64,000 nt of DNA, from positions 62,001 through 126,000 of the forward strand of contig NZ_JBHSTQ010000005.1 of the NCBI RefSeq assembly GCF_042660205.1. The letters run 5' to 3'. The translations under genes were made by a program, and so were the position numbers. The notes below the pieces were generated by a model. The model searched no databases and was not told the origin of the DNA. It saw only the letters and a list, made by a program, of their open reading frames with translations. Shown one piece after another: positions 1 through 7,609 of this stretch. Source of the stretch: Sporolactobacillus kofuensis (GTDB taxonomy: Bacteria; Bacillota; Bacilli; Bacillales; Sporolactobacillaceae). Numbering within the stretch: position 1 is the stretch's first letter; the number at the start of each line of letters is the position of its first letter.

Positions 1-2
1 CG

Positions 3-752
3 GATACTTTAGGGATTTTTGTAGCCGGGTGGTTTGTCAACAGCTACTTTGAAGGCGTGTATTGGATTCAGATTGTCATCTCATTATTTGCGATAGTATC
101 TGTGTTCATGATGGTGGAGCCGGAGAAAAAAGAGAAGAAGACTGAAAAAGTTACTGGTTATTTTACGATCTTGAAGAATGCAGCACGCTTTCTCAAGGAA
201 AATAGTCGGCTACGCTTCCTAATGATCTTCTTTGCGCTTTTTCAAGGGGTCGCCGCAACCTATTATTTTTACTTTCAATCACTGATCGACAAGAATGGAT
301 TTAAAGGCGTTCAAATCAGCCTATTAATGATTGTGTCTGCAGTATTCCAAATCATCGGGGCGAAAATATCTCCTCAAATTGAAAAAAGAGCTGGGCAGAT
401 GATGCTTATTCACACGTTTTCGCTCTTGCTCTGCATTTTTCTTCTCGTATCATTTACAAATCAGCTTGCGGTTCTGATCATCTGCTTTATCTGCATGAAT
501 GTGCTGATCGCGATTAGTCAGCCAATCTTCAGCAACTATTTTAATCAACTGATTCCGTCGTCTAGCCGTGCAACATTGCTTAGTGTGTCCAGCATGCTGT
601 TCAGTGTGACGATGATTGTCCTTTTCCCGTTTACAGGATGGCTGATTGAGCGGGTGAATTTTTCAATCAGTTTCGGAGTGATGGGCGGTGTGCTGGCATT
701 ATTAGTGTTGGCACTTCCGCAGCTGACAAAGAACACTCGGAATTGGTTATAA
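3..752 (+). CDS. MFS transporter, C-terminal part (5' end outside window)
   Basis: The frame is open from the first complete codon of the window, so the gene begins upstream; a GTG at 57 lies in mid-protein and is not a convincing start. The visible part is about 249 residues with a basic, charged linker (EPEKKEKKTEK) followed by a run of hydrophobic segments typical of the second half of a 12-helix major facilitator transporter. Motifs such as QPIFSNYFNQLIPSSSRATLLS and the helix-ending FPFTGWLIERVNF fit the drug/sugar-exporter type MFS proteins. Substrate cannot be told. It ends a few bases before a decayed gene on the other strand. Confidence 0.8.
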   Translation, partial: DTLGIFVAGWFVNSYFEGVYWIQIVISLFAIVSVFMMVEPEKKEKKTEKVTGYFTILKNAARFLKENSRLRFLMIFFALFQGVAATYYFYFQSLIDKNGFKGVQISLLMIVSAVFQIIGAKISPQIEKRAGQMMLIHTFSLLLCIFLLVSFTNQLAVLIICFICMNVLIAISQPIFSNYFNQLIPSSSRATLLSVSSMLFSVTMIVLFPFTGWLIERVNFSISFGVMGGVLALLVLALPQLTKNTRNWL

Positions 753-756
753 ATGA

Positions 757-978
757 TTAAGGAAGATATTGCTGCCACCGGATTGCATCGAGATAAGCTG
801 TCATGTAGGCATGTTTTGGAATTGTGAATTGTTCTAAGTAGTCGATTAATGCTGCCCAATGTGCTTGTTCGAGTAATAGGACGCCGCTCAGATGGGTTCT
901 AAGTTCATTGTCTTGACCCATCAGTGCTTCTTTTACATCGGTGGGGAAGGGAAGCGTAGGAAGAATATCTTTCTCAAC
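757..978 (-). pseudogene. Remnant of an EAL/HDOD (YuxH-type) signalling protein, C-terminus only
   Basis: Read leftward, this stretch encodes about 73 residues ending in YLDAIRWQQYLP and a stop. The order LPTLPFPTDVKEALMG, then GVLLLEQAHWAALIDYL, matches the end of HDOD domains in EAL-HDOD proteins, where LPL-x-x-x-VK-x-AL-x-G is followed by an AYE-x-G-x-W helix. The frame is closed by a stop codon just upstream (979-981) and has no start, so only the 3' end survives. The family call is by pattern memory; the truncation is seen directly. Confidence 0.5.
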
Positions 979-1045
979 TCACATTCAAACAGTGAAAAGT
1001 TGTATTTATTTGACTTAATATTATCTTTAATAAAAGGAAAAGACA

Positions 1046-1312
1046 ATGAGAGGGTATGATGGAAGGAAAAAGGGCGATGCCCATATCGGTGATCCTGCTG
1101 TAGACCTATCGATTGTGTACAGTTTCTTGCCGAGAATCGGGCGAGAATTATTTTATTCACAATATGGGGAAGCAGATGCTTCGACGAGGGTACGTGCTCG
1201 ATGGAAAGCGATTTTCACAACTGTTTCTTTGCTGATGTATGGCCATGATCTGAAAAACCAGGAGATCGTCGATGGGGGCAAGCAGAGCCTTGATCTGATT
1301 TTAGAGAGCTGA
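1046..1312 (+). pseudogene. Remnant of an aminoglycoside/macrolide phosphotransferase-like kinase
   Basis: An 88-codon open frame starts with ATG after a weak AAAGGAAAAG. From about residue 10 it reads GDAHIGDPAVDLSIVYSFLP, the metal-binding D-x-x-x-GDPA-x-DL region of APH-fold kinases, and ends with the usual C-terminal helices (KAIFTTVSLLMYGHDL). The N-terminal lobe and the catalytic loop (HGD-x-x-x-x-N) are missing, so it cannot be an active kinase. The first nine residues look unrelated to the family. It may be translated as a small protein, but it is most simply the 3' end of a decayed gene. Confidence 0.55.
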
Positions 1313-1330
1313 TTGTAAGTGAATTTCGAA

Positions 1331-1454
1331 AATGATCGATAAAATTTTGAAAGTGACTGATAAATTTTTCAAAACGATCGATAAAAATTTAAAAGTGATC
1401 GATAAAAATTTCAAAATGACTGATAAAATTTTTAAAATGATCGATATACGCAGT
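1331..1454 (+). repeat. 21-bp tandem repeat array A (left of NERD gene)
   Basis: Six direct units of exactly 21 bp with core AAARTGAYYGATAAAAWTTT, alternating GATCGAT and GACTGAT versions. Because 21 bp is seven codons, the plus strand keeps one frame open from ATG 1332 to TAA 1475 (47 residues of heptads such as VIDKNFK). The final unit degenerates after GATCGATA. Unit for unit it matches array B at 2551-2672, with only a few substitutions. Function unknown. Confidence 0.9.
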
Positions 1455-1582
1455 ACAAAGGTAGGATCTACTTAAGCGATACATACAGATTGTTCACAAA
1501 ATAGTCTCAATAGTGGCCTCATGCAAAAAGGAATGCACAGCGTTACCGGCGAACTTTTTTTAAAAGAAAGTGAGGCGGTGGC

Positions 1583-2551
1583 GTGTACGTAAAACCCATT
1601 CAACTTCCTTACCATGTGTCACAGCTTGAGGTACTGATTCGTCGAGTAAAACCGAGCGCGTATCGTGACGATCTAACGTCGCTCTACAAAAGAGCAATGG
1701 CAGGCTTTCGCGGTGAACAGTCGCTGGACTATCCGCTTAGTTATCTCCCCAAGGATGATTTCTTCATTTTTCATGATCTTCGCTTATTTGATGGCCATCA
1801 CCATTTTCAGATCGATTTTCTTATCCTATGCTCAAGATTTGCACTCATTTTAGAAGTGAAAAATATTATCGGAAAGCTGACTTTTGATACCGATTTAAAT
1901 CAATTAATTCGGGAAGTGGATGATTCAACTGATGTGTTTGATGATCCAATTTTGCAAGCTGAGAATCTAAACATGCAGTTGCTTGATTGGCTGGAGCGAT
2001 ACTACGGGATATCCATACCGATTGTAGATCGAGTCGTTATTGCTTCTTCCGCCCAGCTTCAGGTCACCGATTTAAAAAATGATCGGATTAAAAAAATTGT
2101 GCGAAGAGCCAAACTCAAAGCGGAACTTCTCCAAGTGAATCAACAATTTTCTAAAGACTATGTCTCGTATGAGTCGCTGAAAAAGGTAGCTGATGCACTT
2201 CTCGCAAACCATCAAACACGGGTGATTAAAAAATTCACGACTAAACTAAAACCTAACGATATAATAAAAGGTGTCCAGTGCCCGAATTGCGATACGGTAC
2301 CAATACTCAAAATGAAACAAAAGTGGGTATGCAATTGCGGCCATGCCTCACGAAATACTCATTTAGCTGCGCTTCGTGATTATTTTTTGATCTATGGTCC
2401 AGAGATCACGAATCAGAAATGCAGGGATTTTCTACTATTAAAATCTGAATTAACTGCTAGACGATTACTTCATACACTATGCGATTACTTTGAAGGAAAA
2501 AATAAAGCCAGAATTTACTATTTATCGAGGGATATACTCCATGAAAATTGA
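1583..2551 (+). CDS. NERD-domain (nuclease-related) protein with C-terminal zinc ribbon
   Basis: The protein has 322 residues. Residues about 40-160 carry the NERD signature: GFRGEQSLDY, then FQIDFLIL (Asp78) and LILEVKNIIG (Glu91, Lys93), the D...E-x-K pattern of restriction-endonuclease-like folds. A zinc ribbon follows with Cys233, Cys236, Cys250 and Cys252. NERD proteins are presumed DNA-processing enzymes; no pathway is established here. The start is GTG at 1583, preceded by GTGAGGCGGTG, which is a fair ribosome binding site. The gene sits alone between two near-identical repeat arrays (1331-1454 and 2551-2672), and its last codons run directly into the second, so gene and arrays may have moved together (inference). 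Confidence 0.8.
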   Translation: MYVKPIQLPYHVSQLEVLIRRVKPSAYRDDLTSLYKRAMAGFRGEQSLDYPLSYLPKDDFFIFHDLRLFDGHHHFQIDFLILCSRFALILEVKNIIGKLTFDTDLNQLIREVDDSTDVFDDPILQAENLNMQLLDWLERYYGISIPIVDRVVIASSAQLQVTDLKNDRIKKIVRRAKLKAELLQVNQQFSKDYVSYESLKKVADALLANHQTRVIKKFTTKLKPNDIIKGVQCPNCDTVPILKMKQKWVCNCGHASRNTHLAALRDYFLIYGPEITNQKCRDFLLLKSELTARRLLHTLCDYFEGKNKARIYYLSRDILHEN

Positions 2552-2672
2552 AAATGATCGATAAAATTTTGAAAATGACTGATAAATTTTTCAAAACGAT
2601 CGATAAAAAATTAAAAGTGATCGATAAAAATTTCAAAATGACTGATAAAATTTTGAAAATGATCGATAAACG
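2551..2672 (+). repeat. 21-bp tandem repeat array B (right of NERD gene)
   Basis: Six direct 21-bp units in the same order as array A; the corresponding units differ at only about one base each. It begins at the stop codon of the NERD gene. The plus frame is again open from an ATG in the first unit (2554) to TAA at 2683-2685, encoding 43 residues of heptads of the form MIDKILK/MTDKFFK. The three clear coding differences from array A are all amino-acid changing (V/M, N/K, F/L), which argues against strong selection on a peptide. Confidence 0.9.
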
Positions 2673-2711
2673 CTGCACGCACTAAATATCTGCGATTTGG
2701 AGGTGATCAAC

Positions 2712-3200
2712 ATGAATGAGCAGAAAAAACAGTACCACACGGCGTTTGGTTGCTACGGTATTGCCGCTCGTGACGGCAAAATGATTGTGATCGACAAGAC
2801 TGGCGGACCGTACATTCATCGCTATGATCTGCCGGGCGGAAGCCAGGAGCCGGGTGAATCATTGGAAGCAACATTAATTCGAGAAATTAAGGAGGAAACC
2901 GGCATGACGGTTTCCAACTACTCACAAATTGGTACGTTTGATTTCTTTCTGCCGTGGATGTGGCGAAATTTTACACATGTGCATCACGTTGCGGTGTTCT
3001 ACCAGATTACACAGATGGAAGGTCAATTTGAACTTCCGAAGCAGTTTGATGGCCAGGATTCTTCAGGTGCACATTGGGTCAGTCTGAGCGAACTGAACTT
3101 AGAAAATGCATCACCGCTTGTGTTAAAAGCAGTAGAATGGCTCAAGCACCAAGAGATACCAAGCGAAGCCACCGTGTATGATTCATGGTCGGTTCTTTAA
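2712..3200 (+). CDS. NUDIX hydrolase
   Basis: The protein has 162 residues. The Nudix box is intact around residues 40-62: GGSQEPGESLEA, then LIREIKEETGM, matching G-x5-E-x7-REU-x-EE-x-GU. Such enzymes hydrolyse nucleoside diphosphates linked to another moiety, with Mg bound by the REUxEE glutamates. Substrate is not predictable. The ATG at 2712 is chosen because a strong GGAGGTGAT precedes it; an upstream TTG at 2697 would overlap that site. Its last 18 bases overlap the end of the convergent NUDIX gene on the other strand. Confidence 0.85.
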   Translation: MNEQKKQYHTAFGCYGIAARDGKMIVIDKTGGPYIHRYDLPGGSQEPGESLEATLIREIKEETGMTVSNYSQIGTFDFFLPWMWRNFTHVHHVAVFYQITQMEGQFELPKQFDGQDSSGAHWVSLSELNLENASPLVLKAVEWLKHQEIPSEATVYDSWSVL

Positions 3201-3638
3201 GTGATCAAGTGCTTTTTGAATCGCCCATGCCTGGTGCTCATGAAACATGAGATCCGCACTTTGCTGAACATCAACCCATTCTAGAAAGTTGTCGGGTTCA
3301 ACAGGAGTTTGAATCTTCGGACCGAAACGCGCGGTGTAAAAGTAGCCGTCATTGATCATCGGCTGAACAACGGGTAGTGTTGATAAGAAATAGCGTTGCG
3401 CATGACCAAGATACTGGATCGTATCAATCAAATGCCCCGTTTCCTCCAGCAGTTCACGTCGAAGGCATTGCTCGTCTGTTTCACCGGATTCAATCCCTCC
3501 ACCAGGCAGAAAATATTGATTGCCATGGGCGCGAATCAGCGCAACTTTTTCCGGATCTTCTTCGGAGAAGATAACAGCATAAGCACCTTTTCGAACAAAA
3601 TAATCAACATTGCTCATGCCTGTTCCAAAAATCCGCAT
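3183..3638 (-). CDS. NUDIX hydrolase (8-oxo-dGTPase-like length)
   Basis: The protein has 151 residues. The Nudix box is GGGIESGETDEQ, then LRRELLEETGH. The preceding FLPGGG and the short single-domain layout resemble MutT/YtkD-type proteins, but the substrate is uncertain. The start is ATG at 3638 after GGAAGGTGA at a 5-nt spacing, not the upstream GTG at 3647, which would overlap the ribosome binding site. It is convergent with, and overlaps by 18 bp, the other NUDIX gene, so the two stop regions are antisense to each other. The two proteins are clearly diverged. Confidence 0.85.
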   Translation of the reverse strand: MRIFGTGMSNVDYFVRKGAYAVIFSEEDPEKVALIRAHGNQYFLPGGGIESGETDEQCLRRELLEETGHLIDTIQYLGHAQRYFLSTLPVVQPMINDGYFYTARFGPKIQTPVEPDNFLEWVDVQQSADLMFHEHQAWAIQKALDHLKNRP

Positions 3639-3712
3639 GAGATTCACCTTCCAATAAATTTAGAGAATACGCTCATAATAACACAGAGAATACTTTTTGG
3701 AGGCGTCCGCCC

Positions 3713-4210
3713 GTGGTCATTTTTAAAAAATTAACCGCAGAACATGCCGAACTCTACAGAACCGTTAGATTAGAAGCGTTAAAAACGCATCCTGAAGCCT
3801 ATGCTTCTGATTTTGAAACAGAGCAAAATCGATCAATGGATCATTTTAGAACCCATTTATCCGATGAGCAGATGCTGGTCGTCGGAGGATTTGATGGTGA
3901 CCGGCTTATTGCAATTGCCTCGCTTCATCGGGAGTCTTTACCAAAAATGGCCCACCGTGCCACGCTCACAAGTGTTTATGTTCACCCCGATTATCGCGGT
4001 CAGCAAATTTCAAGAAAGATTATTGAGTATATGATTGATGCGGTAAAAGAAACAGGTGTTACGAAAATATATCTCTTTGTCATGACAGATAATGAGCCGG
4101 CGATCAGAGCTTACAAAAAATTCGGGTTCGTCATCTATGGGGAAGACCGGGATGCGATGAAGGAGAAAGATGGCTACGTGGATGAATATTTGATGGTGAA
4201 GTATATCTAA
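3713..4210 (+). CDS. GNAT-family N-acetyltransferase
   Basis: The protein has 165 residues with a GNAT core: RATLTSVYVHPDYRGQQISRKII (motif A, acetyl-CoA pyrophosphate binding Q/R-x-x-G-x-G/S) around residues 85-105 and MTDNEPAIRAYKKFGF (motif B) near 125-140. The N-terminal EAYASDFE stretch resembles RimI/YhbS-like small-molecule acetyltransferases. It uses acetyl-CoA; the acceptor is unknown. The start is GTG 3713, preceded by TTTTTGGAGGCG. It stands alone and ends at a hairpin shared with the tlp gene from the other strand. Confidence 0.85.
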   Translation: MVIFKKLTAEHAELYRTVRLEALKTHPEAYASDFETEQNRSMDHFRTHLSDEQMLVVGGFDGDRLIAIASLHRESLPKMAHRATLTSVYVHPDYRGQQISRKIIEYMIDAVKETGVTKIYLFVMTDNEPAIRAYKKFGFVIYGEDRDAMKEKDGYVDEYLMVKYI

Positions 4211-4255
4211 TTTTGGTGTGTTCTTCTGCTGTTTTTTTTCGCTTAATGAAATAAA

Positions 4256-4284
4256 GAGCGTCAACCGGAATCCTGGTGACGCTC
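4256..4284. terminator. Bidirectional terminator between the GNAT gene and tlp
   Basis: Inverted repeat GAGCGTCA ... TGACGCTC with a 13-nt loop, followed by TTCTT on the plus side and preceded by A-rich sequence, so it can serve both converging genes. Confidence 0.7.
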
Positions 4285-4291
4285 TTCTTAG

Positions 4292-4519
4292 TTATCTAGA
4301 TTTACTAAATGCAGCTTCGTCTTTGATTTCTTCGCGTAAGCCTTCAATGCTTTGCTCACGGCGCTGATTCTTTTCTTTAATTTGTTGCTTTTCTTCTTCA
4401 CTCATTTGTTGCCCATGCGCTTTCAAGTAGTCATTCGCTTCATCCATGTTTTTTAGGGTATGACCGATGTTCTTCGAAATTTTTTCTACATTATCTGAAC
4501 GATCATCCGGTTTAGCCAT
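4292..4519 (-). CDS. tlp: Small acid-soluble spore protein Tlp
   Basis: The protein has 75 residues and is highly charged. The family pattern is clear: KPDDRSDNVEKI at the start, a helical middle, then KEKNQRREQSIEGLREEIKDE, which is nearly the B. subtilis Tlp C-terminal motif. Tlp is made in the forespore and stored in the mature spore core. The gene has GGAGG upstream of its ATG (4519). Its presence is direct support for an endospore former. Forespore promoter elements were not identified with confidence. Confidence 0.9.
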   Translation of the reverse strand: MAKPDDRSDNVEKISKNIGHTLKNMDEANDYLKAHGQQMSEEEKQQIKEKNQRREQSIEGLREEIKDEAAFSKSR

Positions 4520-4604
4520 TGTATATCCCTCCTCATTTTTCGCTCCTTATTATGCGACCTTGGGGGAGAGATATACCTAAAATTCTAAGGATACAGCGCA
4601 GGTA

Positions 4605-5048
4605 TCAGAATGTTTTATAGTTGAGAAATTTACCATTCAGCGTAATGACGACACGATCACCGTGTGGATCCTCCTCTTTATCCAGATCCATCTTAAAGTC
4701 AATCGCACTCATGATGCCGTCACCAAACTTTTCATGGATCAATGCTTTTATGGTATCACCATAGACAAGGACAAGTTCGTAAAGACGATAAATGGTTGGA
4801 TCTGTTGGCGGCAAGGAGAAATTCGTACCGCGGTATGGGATCGATTTTAATTCCCGTTCAACTTCTTCTGGTAATTCAAGTAATTCAGTGACCGCTTTTG
4901 CCTGATCGGGACTTAGTGTCTGCTGTCCATAGAGGGCGGCTGTGCAAAATACCTCTGAACAACCCGCGGCTTCTGCAATTTGGGAAAAAGTAAGATTTTT
5001 CTTTTCTTTTGCTTCCAATAGTAATTCTGTTGCTGAAGAATAAGCCAT
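4605..5048 (-). CDS. cynS: Cyanate hydratase (cyanase)
   Basis: The protein has 147 residues, the usual cyanase length. An N-terminal helical HTH-like region (LTFSQIAEAAGCS) precedes the catalytic domain; the catalytic Arg, Glu and Ser are seen as Arg88 and Glu91 in YRLYELV and Ser114 in GIMSAIDF. It converts cyanate and bicarbonate to ammonia and carbon dioxide in the cytoplasm and works as a decamer in known members. The gene is monocistronic; no cyanate transporter or CynR-type regulator is adjacent. The ATG at 5048 follows GGGAGGC. Confidence 0.93.
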   Translation of the reverse strand: MAYSSATELLLEAKEKKNLTFSQIAEAAGCSEVFCTAALYGQQTLSPDQAKAVTELLELPEEVERELKSIPYRGTNFSLPPTDPTIYRLYELVLVYGDTIKALIHEKFGDGIMSAIDFKMDLDKEEDPHGDRVVITLNGKFLNYKTF

Positions 5049-5153
5049 AGTTGCAATGCCTCCCAGATCATCATTTATTTACAAATAAAGGTTAACACTC
5101 TGCATAAAAACTAGGGGTAATTTGTTATATGATCTGCCATAGAATTTAACGTA

Positions 5154-5203
5154 TTGACCACATGGTCAACGGGGTATATAGTTATTGTTGACCGAGTGGT
5201 CAA
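5154..5203 (+). promoter_or_regulatory. Promoter with two TetR-type palindromic operators
   Basis: Two palindromes share TTGACC-N4-GGTCAA: TTGACCACATGGTCAA (5154-5169) and TTGACCGAGTGGTCAA (5188-5203), centres 34 bp apart. The first contains the -35 hexamer TTGACC (5154-5159), with -10 TATAGT at 5177-5182 after 17 bp; the second covers the expected transcription start. The downstream operon ends with a TetR gene, so this is most simply its own operator pair (inference). Confidence 0.75.
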
Positions 5204-5231
5204 TGTGTTTGAGAAGAGGAGGTTCATGGAG

Positions 5232-6128
5232 ATGTCCGTGATTGAATTGAGCCATATTAGCAAGCGCTTTGGAAAGTTTGTTGCGGTCGATGATTTGTCG
5301 TTTACCGTGGAAAAAGGCGAATTTTTTGGCTTTATCGGACCTAATGGTGCAGGTAAATCTACAACAATGAACATGATCTTAAATTTTATCAAACAGAGTC
5401 GTGGTGAAATCGCGTTGTTCGGTCAACAAATACCCGAACATGAGCTTGATGTGAAAATAAGGATTGGTTATGTCCCAAGTGATGTGCGCTTCTATCCACA
5501 GCTAAGTGTTCAGGATTTAATTCACTATACACTCGACTTTCATCACATCAAAGGAGACAAGGCGGAAATTGATCGCTATTGTGATCTTTTTCAAATTGAT
5601 CGGAAAAAGAAATTTGGTGATCTTTCACTGGGAAATAAAAAGAAAGTGGCCCTTGTCTGTTCAATGATTCATCATCCAGAGCTACTGATCATGGATGAAC
5701 CAACCAACGGGCTGGATCCATTGATGCATGCCAGACTCTTCCGTTTATTGAAGGAAAAACAAAATCAAGGGGTCACCATTTTTTTATCCAGCCACAACCT
5801 GAAAGAAGTAGAGGATTACTGTTCAAAAGTGGCGTTTATCAAAGCGGGTCGTCTCGTCGGTGTGGAAGATTTGACCACCGTCAATAAAAAGGTGAAGATC
5901 ATAACCCTAAAAGGTGAAAAACTGCCTGTTGAACAGATGGAAGCGATTGGTGCCGAATGTATCAAACAAGAAGATCATGAAGCACGTTTTATCTATGAAC
6001 AAGAATTAGGCAGACTTTTTGCGACCTTATCTCAGTTTGCGGCGGATCTCGACGATATCACGGTAGGTGATCGTGATCTCGAAGAACAATTTATGGCAAT
6101 GTATGAGAATCAGGAGGCGGCACGGTGA
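5232..6128 (+). CDS. ABC exporter ATP-binding protein
   Basis: The protein has 298 residues with Walker A GPNGAGKST, signature LSLGNKKK, Walker B LLIMDEPTNGLDP and the switch histidine in LSSHNLKEVEDY. The C-terminal domain (from about 215) is of the DrrA/BcrA type with a regulatory strand pair. It powers the adjacent ABC-2 permease. Of several in-frame starts, ATG 5232 is chosen because AGGAGG lies 9 bp upstream; an ATG at 5226 is too close. The stop codon overlaps the start of the permease gene (ATGA), so the two are translationally coupled. Confidence 0.88.
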   Translation: MSVIELSHISKRFGKFVAVDDLSFTVEKGEFFGFIGPNGAGKSTTMNMILNFIKQSRGEIALFGQQIPEHELDVKIRIGYVPSDVRFYPQLSVQDLIHYTLDFHHIKGDKAEIDRYCDLFQIDRKKKFGDLSLGNKKKVALVCSMIHHPELLIMDEPTNGLDPLMHARLFRLLKEKQNQGVTIFLSSHNLKEVEDYCSKVAFIKAGRLVGVEDLTTVNKKVKIITLKGEKLPVEQMEAIGAECIKQEDHEARFIYEQELGRLFATLSQFAADLDDITVGDRDLEEQFMAMYENQEAAR

Positions 6129-6934
6129 TGACACTTTTCAGACTGGAGTGCAAAACGCATAGGAAAACGCTGTTGGTTTGGATCATTGTGGTTGCGCTAC
6201 TGACCCTTGGATTGGTTTCACTTTTTCCTGCGATGAAGGATATGGGTCTTCAGCAAATGGATTTGAAGGCGATGCCAAAGGAAATGCTGAAGGCATTCAA
6301 CCTTTCAGATATGGCGGCACTGTCTACAATTAAAGGATATTTTGGCTACGAATTTCAATATGTGATGATCGCAACCGGCATTTTTTCAGCGATGCTTGGT
6401 ACAAATGCATTGGCACGAGAAGAATCGGAGGGGACAATCAGTTATCTGTACGCACAACCGATTTCGCGTTTATCCATTGTTGCATCGAAAATGGTCGCAA
6501 ACAGTCTCATCTATACGACTTACTGGCTCATTTCAATGATTTTTGCCTTTGTAAGTTGTCTTATTTTTAAGGAAGCCGGGGCATCTGTATCGAACCTGTT
6601 CAAAGCTTTTGCGCAACTGACCTTTGCCGGTTGGATCATGGGGCTAACTTTTCTCATGGTTGGATTTCTTTTATCCTCCTTGCTTTCTTCCAACAAATCA
6701 GCAACCTCTTTGTCACTTGGCCTTGTTTTTCTAACGTTTATTTTGGGAGTTGTCGGAAAGCTAAAGGATGATTTCCAAGTACTCGTCTATTTTTCACCGG
6801 TAGATGCAGCGCTGCCAAGTGCCGTATTCAAAAATGGTATCGAGTGGAACTATATAATGACTGATCTGGTCGTGCTCTTTATCACTTGTTTGTTGACGTT
6901 CTGGTTTTACAAAAGGAAGGATTTGAAAGTATAA
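6128..6934 (+). CDS. ABC-2 type permease
   Basis: The protein has 268 residues with about six hydrophobic segments. The first membrane segment (TLLVWIIVVALLTLGLVSLF) is followed by a long external loop, and the LAREESEGTISYLYAQPISR motif between helices 2 and 3 is typical of ABC-2 permeases of antibiotic/bacteriocin exporters. It pairs with the upstream ATPase (4-bp overlap) and is followed at once by the TetR gene. A GTG at 6125 is an alternative start; ATG 6128 with CAGGAGGC upstream is preferred. The exported substrate is unknown. Confidence 0.83.
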   Translation: MTLFRLECKTHRKTLLVWIIVVALLTLGLVSLFPAMKDMGLQQMDLKAMPKEMLKAFNLSDMAALSTIKGYFGYEFQYVMIATGIFSAMLGTNALAREESEGTISYLYAQPISRLSIVASKMVANSLIYTTYWLISMIFAFVSCLIFKEAGASVSNLFKAFAQLTFAGWIMGLTFLMVGFLLSSLLSSNKSATSLSLGLVFLTFILGVVGKLKDDFQVLVYFSPVDAALPSAVFKNGIEWNYIMTDLVVLFITCLLTFWFYKRKDLKV

Positions 6935-7549
6935 ATGGAAGAATCGAAAGAACACGCGATCTTGATTGCGGCCATTCATGAATTTGCGGTAAAAGGGTAC
7001 GCGCAAGCATCGACAAATCAGATTGCACAGTCGGCAGGTGCCTCAAAAGGGCTGATCTTTCACTATTATGGGTACAAAGAAAAGCTCTTTGAGGAAAGCG
7101 TCAACTATGCACTTGATTTCTCAATGAAGGCTCTCGACTTCAAAAAGTGGGATTTAAGTGATGACCTGATGGAAAAATTAAAGGGTTATTGTGAACAGGA
7201 ATTGCTCTTTTGTAAAAACTATCCTGATTTCTACCAATTGATTGTTCAGGCATTTACCAGACCACCGAAGCAATTGACGGATAAAATGGGCCGTCTTTTC
7301 AAAGATCTACAGTTAATGGTCCCGCAATTTATTAATCAAATGATTAACGCATTAGATTTGAAAGATGATGTTGATACGAAGACTTTGCAACATGTACTGT
7401 TTTCACATTATCAGTATTATTCGAGTCAAGCAATGGACCATTTGAAAAAACATCCTGAAACAACCATCGATGAATTAAGACCATTTATTAATCAATATTT
7501 GGCAATGAACGCAATGAGTTTACGGGGATTACAGAAGCATGATAAGTAA
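6935..7549 (+). CDS. TetR-family transcriptional repressor
   Basis: The protein has 204 residues. The TetR helix-turn-helix lies at residues about 8-52 (AIHEFAVKGYAQASTNQIA, then GASKGLIFHYYGYKEKLFEE). The C-terminal part is a variable ligand-binding helical bundle. The ATG follows the permease stop directly, so it is the third gene of the exporter operon. The two TTGACC-N4-GGTCAA palindromes at the operon promoter are its likely operators, giving autoregulation released by an exporter substrate (inference). Confidence 0.88.
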   Translation: MEESKEHAILIAAIHEFAVKGYAQASTNQIAQSAGASKGLIFHYYGYKEKLFEESVNYALDFSMKALDFKKWDLSDDLMEKLKGYCEQELLFCKNYPDFYQLIVQAFTRPPKQLTDKMGRLFKDLQLMVPQFINQMINALDLKDDVDTKTLQHVLFSHYQYYSSQAMDHLKKHPETTIDELRPFINQYLAMNAMSLRGLQKHDK

Positions 7550-7555
7550 AAAAAT

Positions 7556-7596
7556 AGAGCAGGGGTACACACCGGGAAGGTGCGTGCGCCTGCTCT
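7556..7596. terminator. Bidirectional terminator between the tetR-type gene and D-LDH
   Basis: Long hairpin AGAGCAGG ... CCTGCTCT with extra pairing around the GGGAA loop, flanked by AAAAAAAT on the left and TTTATTT on the right. Two converging transcription units end here. Confidence 0.85.
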
Positions 7597-7609
7597 TTAT
7601 TTGAGAAAC

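Noticed and set aside
545..859. 104-codon minus-strand frame at the end of the MFS gene
   Set aside because: Antisense shadow of the transporter in a different frame from the HDOD remnant.
1331..1454. CRISPR array
   Set aside because: Units are contiguous 21-bp tandem repeats with no unique spacers and there are no cas genes.
2457..2678. 73-codon minus-strand frame with heptads LSIIFKI/LSVILKF across array B
   Set aside because: It exists only because 21 bp is a multiple of three; it overlaps the NERD gene end, has no ribosome binding site and mirrors the plus-strand frame.
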